Of a DNA stretch of 64,000 bases, positions 51,900-59,366 are shown piece by piece. The notes below the pieces were generated by a model. That model was not told where the DNA came from and searched no databases. It saw only the letters and a program-made list of their open reading frames with translations. The position numbers were made by a program, and so were the translations under genes. Source of the stretch: Massilia mucilaginosa. GTDB lineage: Bacteria; Pseudomonadota; Gammaproteobacteria; Burkholderiales; Burkholderiaceae_D. Numbering within the stretch: position 1 is the stretch's first letter; each line of letters opens with the position of its first letter. The stretch spans positions 36,351 to 100,350 of the forward strand of contig NZ_WHJH01000022.1 in the NCBI RefSeq assembly GCF_011682145.1. The letters run 5' to 3'.

Positions 51900-53321
51900 T
51901 CAAGCGTGTGATTCGGCGCTGGCGCGCCAGCAGCCGTGAAAGCCGAACGGGATCCGGTGCGGCAGGCATACCGTTGCAACGGGGCCGGCCGCCAGATCGG
52001 TGGCATCGATCACCAGCAGGTCGCTGCGGCCTTCTTTGGCGCGCCACGCCACCGCCAGCAGCCAGCCGTCGCCTTCGGGCGATTGCGCCGAGCGCGCCAC
52101 GAAGACCGGTTCGGAGACAACGTCGCCGGCCGGCAGGGTATACAGCTGGCGCCTGCCGGATGCAAAGTCGAAGCGGGCCAGGGAGTCGTACAGCACACTC
52201 TCCGAACCATTCCTGACGCGCTGCTCGCTGTGGCAGCAGTAAAACCCCACGCGGTTGCGGCGCCCGCTGAAGCGCTCGTCGATGCGCGGGAATTCCGCCG
52301 CCAGGTCGTCGAGGATGGTGCGCTCGAAGCCGTCGCCATCGCTTTCCAGGTCGAACGTCCAGCGGCACAGGCGCGCCGCCATGGCGGCCGGATCGCCCGG
52401 GCTGCCGTCGGCGTTGGGCATGCCCGGCGCGGTGCCCGACTCCATCACATACGCCACGATGCGCTGGCCGTCGTCCCAGGCGTTCATCACATGGAACACA
52501 TGGCAGGCATCGCTTGCGAACCAGCGCAGCCGATCCATGGGTTGACCGCGCACGCCGATGCCGACGTGGCTGCGCCGGTCCGCTTCCCATGCGAACAGGG
52601 GCAGTCCTTGCATGGCGCGTTCCACGCTGATGGTCAGCGGGGTGACCGGAAACAGCACATGGCGTTCGGTCAGCATGAAGTCGTGCATCATGCTCGCGTA
52701 GGGTGCGCGGAAGGTGTCTGCCGTGGTGACCCGGCAGTGCGCATCGAGCACGCCGTACTGCATGTTGGGTTCCCCCGGGCTGTCGGGAAGGTAGCAGAAA
52801 AAGTGCAGCTCGCCGGTGGCCGGATCGGCCTTGGGATGCGCGGTGAAGCGCTGGTTCACGGTGCCGCCGACATCCTGGTGCCCTTTTGACGCCAGCGTGT
52901 GCGGATCCATCTCGAACGGCTGATGCGACTCTTCCAGCGCAAACAGGCGTTCCCCGTGCCAGACCATATTCGTATTGGCGGTGCCGCTGTTCTTGCCGTG
53001 CACCGACGGGTCGCTGGTGGCCGGGTTGCCGAAGGTGCCGAACAGGGCGCGGCCGGCATCGTCTTCGAGCTGCCATTTCGGTGTGCGCGCCCAGCGGTTG
53101 GCATAGGCCACCTTGCCGTCGCCGATGAAGAAGGCGTGCACCATGCCATCGCCGGAAAACCAGTGATAGCGGTCGTCGCGCGGCGCGAAGCGGGGGTTCG
53201 GTCCGACCCGGTACAGCGCGCCGCGCAGTTGCGGCGGCAGCGTGCCGGCTACCTGCAGCGCGGCGATGTCGGATTCGGTATCGAGGGGAGCGTAGTTCCC
53301 CATGAAGAAATGGCCTGGCAT
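51900..53321 (-). CDS. Carotenoid oxygenase family protein
   Basis: A 473-residue RPE65/carotenoid cleavage dioxygenase relative. The four iron-ligand histidines appear in FTAHPKADP (about 160), MHDFMLTERH (about 210), CHVFHVMNAWDDG (about 275) and near the C-terminus PFGFHGCW (about 463). Other family landmarks are YRVGPNPRFAP (about 38) and WFSGDGMVHAF (about 54). It would cleave a carotenoid, apocarotenoid or stilbenoid double bond with O2. No carotenoid biosynthesis gene is in the window. It lies 17 bp downstream of the MerR gene on the same strand, so the regulator probably controls it. Confidence 0.93.
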   Translation of the reverse strand: MPGHFFMGNYAPLDTESDIAALQVAGTLPPQLRGALYRVGPNPRFAPRDDRYHWFSGDGMVHAFFIGDGKVAYANRWARTPKWQLEDDAGRALFGTFGNPATSDPSVHGKNSGTANTNMVWHGERLFALEESHQPFEMDPHTLASKGHQDVGGTVNQRFTAHPKADPATGELHFFCYLPDSPGEPNMQYGVLDAHCRVTTADTFRAPYASMMHDFMLTERHVLFPVTPLTISVERAMQGLPLFAWEADRRSHVGIGVRGQPMDRLRWFASDACHVFHVMNAWDDGQRIVAYVMESGTAPGMPNADGSPGDPAAMAARLCRWTFDLESDGDGFERTILDDLAAEFPRIDERFSGRRNRVGFYCCHSEQRVRNGSESVLYDSLARFDFASGRRQLYTLPAGDVVSEPVFVARSAQSPEGDGWLLAVAWRAKEGRSDLLVIDATDLAAGPVATVCLPHRIPFGFHGCWRASAESHA

Positions 53322-53337
53322 GTGATTCCCGGTGGGT

Positions 53338-54348
53338 TTAAAGACTGTGCATGGCGTCGCGTACGTACGCGATCAGCGGCGCGTCGATGCCGGAACCGGT
53401 GCGCAGGCCGGGTTCCATCTCGAAGGCGTGGCGCAGCTTGGCCTGAAGCGCGGGATTGCCCGCCGCCTTGGCCAGCGACAGCGCCTGCCACTGGCGCGCC
53501 AGCGCTTGCACTTCCAGGCTGGCGGCCGGCGTGCCGTTGGTCAGGTGCTTGCGCAGGGCGCAGATGAGGGTCGGCCAGCTGTCGGTCTGCCTGACGTAGT
53601 GCCGGCGCAGCAGGGCCATCTCGGCCGGGGTGCAGTAGTTGGCGTAGATGGCCAGGCGCCGGTGCGCCATGGCGTGCGAAATGAACTGCATCGCCGCGCG
53701 GTCGACGCCGCTGAGCGTGTGCAGGGTGGGCTCGTTCCAGTTCATGGCGTAGAGCTTCATGAGCATGCCTTCGTCGCCGCCCACGTCCTCCAACAGAGTG
53801 GCGATCCAGCGTTGCGCGAAGGCGCCAGCGTCAATGCTGTCGGGCGCCACTTCGCGCGCCATCAGCTCGTGCAGCGTGGCGGTCAGCTGCGCCTTGTCGC
53901 CGCCGCTGTACTGGCGCCGCGTCTTGAGCGTATGCAGTTCGGCGTCGGTGAAGTAGCGCGCGCCGGCGGCCATGCGTTCGAGGGCGGCCAGCCAGCTGTC
54001 CATCGACGGTTCATGGCGCTCGTCGAGCTGCGCCTGCAAGTCGCGCAGCTGGCCGTGCAGGGCGGACGCCTGCGCGATCTGGCGTTCGAGCGATGCGATC
54101 TGCTGCGCCACCACTTGCGGCAGGCTGGCGCCGCCGTCGGCCAGCATGGCCTGGATTTGCGTGAGCGGCAGGTCGAGGCGGCGCAGCGCCTGGATGCGAT
54201 ACAGTCGGGCCACGTCCGCGCTGTCATACAGGCGGTAGCCCTTGTCCGAGCGGACCGAGGGCGTGAGCAGGGCGATATCGTCGTAGTGGCGCAAGGCGCG
54301 CACGCTCAAGCCGCTGCGCTTGGCCAGTTGTCCTATTTTCAGTAGCAT
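53338..54348 (-). CDS. MerR family transcriptional regulator
   Basis: A 336-residue regulator. The winged-helix MerR domain starts at once (MLLKIGQLAKRSGLSVRALRHYDDIALL), followed by a coiled coil (about 75-120) and a large C-terminal ligand-binding domain with no metal-binding cysteines, so it is likely a multidrug or organic-ligand sensor of the TipA/Mta type rather than a metal sensor. The ATG follows a GGAG site. It has an own promoter with a 19-bp spacer (54370-54400) and an inverted repeat, the hallmark of autoregulation by DNA distortion. It is followed by the carotenoid oxygenase gene. Confidence 0.9.
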   Translation of the reverse strand: MLLKIGQLAKRSGLSVRALRHYDDIALLTPSVRSDKGYRLYDSADVARLYRIQALRRLDLPLTQIQAMLADGGASLPQVVAQQIASLERQIAQASALHGQLRDLQAQLDERHEPSMDSWLAALERMAAGARYFTDAELHTLKTRRQYSGGDKAQLTATLHELMAREVAPDSIDAGAFAQRWIATLLEDVGGDEGMLMKLYAMNWNEPTLHTLSGVDRAAMQFISHAMAHRRLAIYANYCTPAEMALLRRHYVRQTDSWPTLICALRKHLTNGTPAASLEVQALARQWQALSLAKAAGNPALQAKLRHAFEMEPGLRTGSGIDAPLIAYVRDAMHSL

Positions 54349-54369
54349 GCCGGTTTCTCCATTTGTCAG

Positions 54370-54400
54370 ATGGTAAACCGTCACGTAGCGAGAGGGTCAA
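54370..54400 (-). promoter_or_regulatory. MerR-type promoter with 19-bp spacer
   Basis: On the minus strand TTGACC (54395-54400) and TACCAT (54370-54375) are 19 bp apart, longer than the optimal 17. Within the spacer ACCCTC and GACGGT form an inverted repeat (ACCnTC...GAnGGT). This is how MerR-family proteins control promoters they can untwist, and it lies 22 bp upstream of the merR-type ATG. Confidence 0.75.
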
Positions 54401-54443
54401 GCGTCCCCGCGTGAATATCTGCGCGGGGACGATGGCGCGTAAC

Positions 54444-55037
54444 TTAGATCGGGCCGTTGATGCTCATGCGCTGGGTGTGCGTCCAGCGGTGGTCGGACGC
54501 CGCGACCGCGGAGTTGTAGGTGCGGTAGGTCTGGCCCTCACCCGGCCACGGGTCCATGATGTAGACGTGGTTGACGCCATTGGCCGTCTCATATCCGCGC
54601 CCTACCATGATGTGCCCACCGCCGTTGCTCCAGCCGTAGCGCATCACGAACGGGCGGTTGGCGTTGATGTCCGATACCACGCTGCTCCACGACGACGCCA
54701 CGCTGTATGCGCCGTTCGCCACGCCCCACGCCTTGAGGATGTTCTGCACGCTGCCGTTGGAGCCGTACATATTGTTCGGCTGGTTGGCCGGGCTGTTCCA
54801 GTTGAAGTAGGTGTTCCCGCAGGCGTAGTTCAAGCCGAACGCCCAGTTCACGATCTGGCACTGGCTCGGCGTCTTCTTGTAGAAGTTCAGCACCGCCTTG
54901 CTCGACGCCGACCAGCACCACTGGCTGTGTTCCTGGGTGGTCAGCGGCACGCTCAGCGTGCGCCATTGCGCCATGGCCGCTGGCAGTGCCAGCATCAGCG
55001 ATACACCGGCGACGATCTTTTTCATATGTGTGTTCAT
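54444..55037 (-). CDS. Exported papain-like (C39/C70-type) cysteine protease
   Basis: A 197-residue secreted protein: signal peptide ending AMAQ (about residue 23), then a compact papain-like fold. The nucleophile Cys is in QEHSQWCWSASSKAVL (about residue 40), the catalytic His in SNGGGHIMVGRGYE (about 145) and an Asp in HVYIMDPWPGEG (about 162). Papain_C39_2-like proteases of this length are known in betaproteobacteria. It may cleave surface or competitor proteins, or act as a toxin. AGGAG precedes the ATG at 55037. It lies 44 bp downstream of another exported protein gene that may be its partner or propeptide. Confidence 0.85.
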   Translation of the reverse strand: MNTHMKKIVAGVSLMLALPAAMAQWRTLSVPLTTQEHSQWCWSASSKAVLNFYKKTPSQCQIVNWAFGLNYACGNTYFNWNSPANQPNNMYGSNGSVQNILKAWGVANGAYSVASSWSSVVSDINANRPFVMRYGWSNGGGHIMVGRGYETANGVNHVYIMDPWPGEGQTYRTYNSAVAASDHRWTHTQRMSINGPI

Positions 55038-55081
55038 GTTTTCTCCTGATTCGTTCTGAGGATGGTGTAACCGATGCCGGC

Positions 55082-55828
55082 TTATTTCGAAGCGTCCAGG
55101 TTTTGCTTGACCGCGCTGCGCAGCGGCTGCAGCAGCTCGGCTTCGTCCATCAGCGCCTCGCCCGCCTTGCCGTCCTTGACGGCGCGCTGCTGCATCAGCA
55201 GCGATTCGCGCGCCGAATGCAGCGGCGCGTAGCGCGTACGCCCATCGTCGCGGCCCACCACTTCGAGCAGGTCGGAGCGCGCCTGGTAGACGCGCACGAA
55301 GCGCACATTGCTGCGCTCGGCGTCGCCGTAGTAGCCCATCGACGCATCCAGATCCTTCGCCAGCACGGCGGCGCCGTACGCCACCGTTTCGTAATTGCCG
55401 TTATTGAGTTCCAGCGTGGCCATGCCGATCGGGCGCTGGTTCAACAGGATCACGAAACGCCACTGGCCGGTGGCCTTGGCCATCTGCTTCATGCTGGCGC
55501 GACCCGCCAGCAGGTCGTTCGGATCGATCGTGTAGACCGGGAAGCCGTAGCCGACCTTGGCGTCCTTCAGGTCCTGCATGTCGTTGATGTCGAGCGGGAA
55601 GTCGACCGGCGTGCCGCTGGTGCCGCGCACTTGCAGCTGGTGCGTCACGAATTGGGCGAAGTCGCGCTGGGCCGCTGCCTGCGCCGCCGCTGCCGCGCGC
55701 TTGGGCACCGCCTTGAAGGTGCTGGTTCCATCCGACTGGGCCTGTGCCGGCGCGCCGGCCAGGGCCAGGCTGGCGCCGCACAGCAGGGCGGCGAGCATGG
55801 GACGGCATGAGAGCATTTTTGTTTGCAT
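55082..55828 (-). CDS. Exported protein of unknown function upstream of the cysteine protease
   Basis: A 248-residue protein with signal peptide (ending PAQAQ, about residue 31) and a strong GAGGAG ribosome-binding site. The mature part starts with an Ala/Lys-rich helix (about 40-60), then a domain with PVDFPLDINDMQDLKDAKVGYGFPVYTID (in part VGYGFPVYTIDPNDL), RASMKQMAK, and RQWRFVILLNQRPIG-like GQWRFVILLNQRP. I recognise no named family. Its tight spacing to the protease gene suggests it could be an inhibitor, chaperone or processed partner; this is inferred only from position. Confidence 0.6.
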   Translation of the reverse strand: MQTKMLSCRPMLAALLCGASLALAGAPAQAQSDGTSTFKAVPKRAAAAAQAAAQRDFAQFVTHQLQVRGTSGTPVDFPLDINDMQDLKDAKVGYGFPVYTIDPNDLLAGRASMKQMAKATGQWRFVILLNQRPIGMATLELNNGNYETVAYGAAVLAKDLDASMGYYGDAERSNVRFVRVYQARSDLLEVVGRDDGRTRYAPLHSARESLLMQQRAVKDGKAGEALMDEAELLQPLRSAVKQNLDASK

Positions 55829-55939
55829 TAGACTTCTCCTCACATAGGTTGATACGAGAGCCCCGCCTGTCCAGACGGGGTGGGTGCTGCGCCTGCATTG
55901 GCATGCACGCATGCCGGACACCGTTGTCGACGCACGTGG

Positions 55940-57172
55940 TCAGTGCGTCGGAAAATCGAGAGAACGCTGCATCAAGTCGCCGATCATGTCGGCGGTGACG
56001 GCCGACAGGGTCCAGCCCAGATGACCGTGGCCCGTGTTGTAGAAGACGCAGGGCGATTTGCCGCGGCCGACGCGCGGCAGCATGGTCGGCATCATCGGGC
56101 GCAGGCCGGCCCAGGGAATCACGCTGCGCGTGTTCACGCCCGGGAAGCATGCATGCACCCAGTCGATCAGCGGGCGAATCCGGTCGTCGCGAATGTCGCG
56201 GTTGAAACCATTGAATTCGGCGGTGCCGGCCACGCGGAAGCGGTCGATCCCGAGGCGGCTGGTCACCAGCTTGGTGGCGTCGTCGAGCAGGCTGACGCTG
56301 GGCGCGGCGGCCTGGCTGGCGGCGTCGCTCAGATTGACCGTGATCGAGTAGCCTTTGACCGGGTAGATGTTGACCCGGTCGCCCAGGCTGGCGGCCAGGG
56401 CGCGGCTGGCGGTGCCGGCGCAGATGACCACGCCGTCGTAGGTCTCGGTCTGGGTGCGCTCGCCGTCGCCCAGGGTCACGTGGGCGTGGCGGCCGTCGCT
56501 GCGCAGCGCGCCGATGCGCATGCCGTAGCGGCAGTCGACGCCATTGCGGCGCGCGGCGGCGGCCAGGCCGGTGGTGAATTTGTGGATATCGCCGGTGGCA
56601 TCGCTGTCGGTGAAAAAGCCGCCGTAGTAGTCGCCCGCCAGGGTCGGTTCGATGGCGCGCATCTCGCCCGGCGTGACCGCGCGCCGCGCCAGGCCGCCGG
56701 CGGCCAGCATCCTGCTGACCGTGGCGGCGTGCTCGAAGCCGGCCTTGTCGCGGTAGATGTGCAGGATGCCTTCGCGCTTGACGTCGAAGTCGATCTTCTC
56801 GGCCTCGGCCCACGCGAACAGGTGCTCGCGCGCGGCGATCGCCAGGCGCGCCGTTTCCACGGTGTTGCGGCGGTAGTGGGGAATGGCGGCGGCAAATTCG
56901 GCGAACCACGACAGCTTGTGCCAGCTCGGTTTGGGGTTGACCAGCAGCGGCGCATCGCGCCGGAACATCCACTTCAGGCCCTTGAGCATGGTGGAGCGGT
57001 GGTTCCAGACTTCGGCGTTGGAGGCCGACAGCTGGCCGCCATTGGCGAACGAGGTTTCCATCGCCGCGTAGCGGTGCTGTTCGAGCAGGGTGGTGGCGAA
57101 GCCACGTTTGGCAAGGGCGTAAGCGGTCGTGACGCCGGTGATCCCGCCGCCAATTACTGCAATGGTTTTCAT
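55940..57172 (-). CDS. dadA: D-amino-acid dehydrogenase
   Basis: A 410-residue FAD enzyme that deaminates D-amino acids (classically D-alanine) and passes electrons to the respiratory chain. It opens with the dinucleotide-binding AVIGGGITGVTTAYALAKRGF, and carries family segments ETSFANGGQLSASNAEVW, GIDRFRVAGTAEF, WAGLRPMMPTMLPRVG and NTGHGHLGWTLS. The ATG at 57172 follows a GGAAG site. A tandem glycine riboswitch lies directly upstream, so the gene responds to glycine; glycine may be a substrate or a signal of amino-acid overflow. The alanine racemase usually paired with it (dadX) is absent. Confidence 0.93.
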   Translation of the reverse strand: MKTIAVIGGGITGVTTAYALAKRGFATTLLEQHRYAAMETSFANGGQLSASNAEVWNHRSTMLKGLKWMFRRDAPLLVNPKPSWHKLSWFAEFAAAIPHYRRNTVETARLAIAAREHLFAWAEAEKIDFDVKREGILHIYRDKAGFEHAATVSRMLAAGGLARRAVTPGEMRAIEPTLAGDYYGGFFTDSDATGDIHKFTTGLAAAARRNGVDCRYGMRIGALRSDGRHAHVTLGDGERTQTETYDGVVICAGTASRALAASLGDRVNIYPVKGYSITVNLSDAASQAAAPSVSLLDDATKLVTSRLGIDRFRVAGTAEFNGFNRDIRDDRIRPLIDWVHACFPGVNTRSVIPWAGLRPMMPTMLPRVGRGKSPCVFYNTGHGHLGWTLSAVTADMIGDLMQRSLDFPTH

Positions 57173-57230
57173 GTGTCTTCCAGGTCCGAAAAACGTCAGA
57201 TAGGGGAGTCCGCGCGCGGGTGCGCGTCGG

Positions 57231-57437
57231 ATACCCCCTCTGTGCTGGACCTGAGAGATTCGCCGGCAGCGCGCGATGCGCGGCCGGTTTGCTCCTTCGG
57301 TGCACCGGATGACGACTCCCGGTGGCTCTTCAGAGTTCAAATGCGTTATCGGTCCTGGGGCCTGAGAGATTCCGGGGCGGTTGCTCCTTCGGCGCCATCG
57401 ATCTTTTACCTGCTTGCGATCAACGGACTCTCCCGAT
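57231..57437 (-). promoter_or_regulatory. Tandem glycine riboswitch upstream of dadA
   Basis: Two aptamers in series on the minus strand. Each shows the glycine-riboswitch core: GGGAGAG or equivalent, CCGAAGGAGCAAC/A, and GAATCTCTCAGG (57361-57374 for the first, 57250-57263 for the second). They are joined by a short linker. A GC-rich hairpin (57203-57235) follows and could be the expression platform, with dadA 60 bp downstream. Tandem glycine aptamers are known in front of gcv genes and amino-acid catabolic or transport genes, and are usually ON switches. Confidence 0.93.
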
Positions 57438-57554
57438 AACACTTAGCGTTGCGCTAACTATGCCTTGAGCATATGTATGCAGAATACCGCAGGAAATGTC
57501 GTCAATACAACCTATTTAAGTGATAGCTGTTGTTTCCGAGACAATACCGACAAA

Positions 57555-59171
57555 TTACCGGCGGACGCTGACCTGGTCCCAGTCCAGGTCGAAGCGCGCC
57601 AGGAATTTTTTCAGCCGGTCCGCGTCGTTGGGCTTGCTTTTGGCGCTGCGCGAGACGGCGAACAGCTTGCGGCCGGCGTCCGACAGGGTGGCGGACTGCC
57701 GGCACACCTTGACCACGGCGGCCAGTTGCAGCGCGTCGAACAGGTCGAGGCCGGCCGCGGCGTCGTCGCCCATCAAGCCGGCGAGGTCGACCTCGGCCTG
57801 AATGGGCGCCGGCGCGCGCGTGTAGTGCTGCCAGAGTTTTTGCAGGCGGGCCACTTCGGCGCTGACGATGCCCTCCGAAATGCCGCCGGCCTCGGCCAGG
57901 GTCGCCATGCGCGTGACCGAGGCCGACAGGTCGCGGAAGTTGCCGGCCCAGACCGCCTCGGGCGACATCGCGAAACGCATGTAGCGCTCGCGCGCCTCCT
58001 TGTTGAAACGCACCATCTGCCCGTATTCCTGGCTGAACTGGTTGAGCAGGTAGACCAGGTTGGGCTCGATATCTTCGGGCCGGTCGACCAGGCCGGGCAA
58101 GGCGTAGGTCCACAAATTAATGCGCGCGTACAAGTCTTCGCGGAAGCGCCCGGCCACCACGTCGCTTGCCAGGTCGCGGTTGGTGCCGGCGATGAGCTGG
58201 AAGTCGCTCTGCACTTCGCTGTCGCTGCCGACCGGATGAAAGCGCTTCTCTTCGATGGCTTTGAGCAGCATTGCCTGTTCGTCCGGGCCGAGCTCGCCGA
58301 TTTCGTCGAGGAACAGCAGGCCCTTGTGGGCACTGCGCAGCAAGCCCGGGCGGTCGGCGCCGGCGCCCGTAAACGAGCCTTTGACGTGGCCGAACAGGGT
58401 CGAGGCGGCGCCGTCGCCGTGCAGGGTGGCGCAGTTGAGCTCGACGAACTTGCCGTCGAGCTGGTGGCGCGTTTTCTTCAGTTCGTAGACCCGGCGCGCG
58501 AGGAAGGATTTGCCGGCGCCGGTCGGCCCCATCAGCAGCATCGGCGCGCGCGACTTGATCGCCACGCGCTCGATCTCGTCGATCATGGTGTTGAAACTGG
58601 CGTTGCGGGTGGCAATGCCGGACTTGAGGAAGGCCACGCCTTCGGCTTGCTCGCGCGAAAAGCGCTGGGCGATCTGGTCGTAGCGCGACAGGTCGAGGTC
58701 GATCAGCGCATAGCTGCCCGGTTCGGTGGTGGACTGGCGCCGTGGCGGCGAACTTTGCAGCAGGCGGCCGGGGAAGAAGCGCGCCTCCGTCATCAGGAAC
58801 ATGCAGATCTGCACGACGTGGGTGCCGGTGGTGATGTGGATCCAGTAATCCTCGTTGTCCGGATCGAAGGGGTAGGTCTTGGCGAAATCGAACAGGGCGC
58901 CGTAGACCTCGCCGAAATCCCAGGCATCGCTGATCGGAATGTCGTGCGGGACCACCGTGGTTTCGGGCGAGACGGCGGCGATGTCGGCCGTGACCGCATC
59001 GACCAGCGAGCGGAATTTGCCGCCGTAGAGCAGATCGAAGCGGTGCACCACGTATTCCTCATGCTGGGTGATGGCGATACTGGGGCGCCATTTCTCCCAG
59101 CGGGCCGGCCCCTTGCCGCTGTCGAGCTGGGTGCCGATGAATCCGATGACCACAATGCGTTTCTGTTTCAT
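57555..59171 (-). CDS. rtcR: Sigma-54 activator RtcR with CARF domain
   Basis: A 538-residue transcription activator of the RNA-repair operon. The N-terminal about 180 residues form the RtcR/CARF sensor (WIHITTGTHVVQI about 110-122), a fold that elsewhere binds RNA-derived or cyclic nucleotides. The AAA+ domain has Walker A GPTGAGKSF (215-223), Walker B LLFLDEIGELG and the sigma-54 contact loop GSFTGA (265-270), where most activators have GAFTGA. A C-terminal helix-turn-helix region (about 480-530) ends the protein. It is divergent from rsr; the 140 bp between contain the sigma-54 promoter and a GATAA-T-TTATC palindrome (59198-59208) that could be its operator. Confidence 0.95.
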   Translation of the reverse strand: MKQKRIVVIGFIGTQLDSGKGPARWEKWRPSIAITQHEEYVVHRFDLLYGGKFRSLVDAVTADIAAVSPETTVVPHDIPISDAWDFGEVYGALFDFAKTYPFDPDNEDYWIHITTGTHVVQICMFLMTEARFFPGRLLQSSPPRRQSTTEPGSYALIDLDLSRYDQIAQRFSREQAEGVAFLKSGIATRNASFNTMIDEIERVAIKSRAPMLLMGPTGAGKSFLARRVYELKKTRHQLDGKFVELNCATLHGDGAASTLFGHVKGSFTGAGADRPGLLRSAHKGLLFLDEIGELGPDEQAMLLKAIEEKRFHPVGSDSEVQSDFQLIAGTNRDLASDVVAGRFREDLYARINLWTYALPGLVDRPEDIEPNLVYLLNQFSQEYGQMVRFNKEARERYMRFAMSPEAVWAGNFRDLSASVTRMATLAEAGGISEGIVSAEVARLQKLWQHYTRAPAPIQAEVDLAGLMGDDAAAGLDLFDALQLAAVVKVCRQSATLSDAGRKLFAVSRSAKSKPNDADRLKKFLARFDLDWDQVSVRR

Positions 59172-59311
59172 ATTCGTATAAATTTTTATCTTGTCGGATA
59201 ATTTATCACGCCATTGCCAGCTTGTCCATTTCTTGCCCGTTTGGCTTGGCGAATTGGACATCTTTTTCAAATCAAGGACTTAGCGGGATCTGGCGCGCAT
59301 GCGGCACGCGC

Positions 59312-59327
59312 TGGCACGCCCTTTGCA
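59312..59327 (+). promoter_or_regulatory. Sigma-54 promoter of the rsr-rtcBA operon
   Basis: TGGCACGCCCTTTGCA matches the consensus TGGCAC-N5-TTGCW without a mismatch, with GG and GC elements 10 bp apart. It is 39 bp upstream of the rsr ATG and faces away from rtcR, the matching sigma-54 activator gene. Confidence 0.93.
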
Positions 59328-59366
59328 ATAGAGGAGATACAAACAAGAAAAAATGAGGAAATCAAA

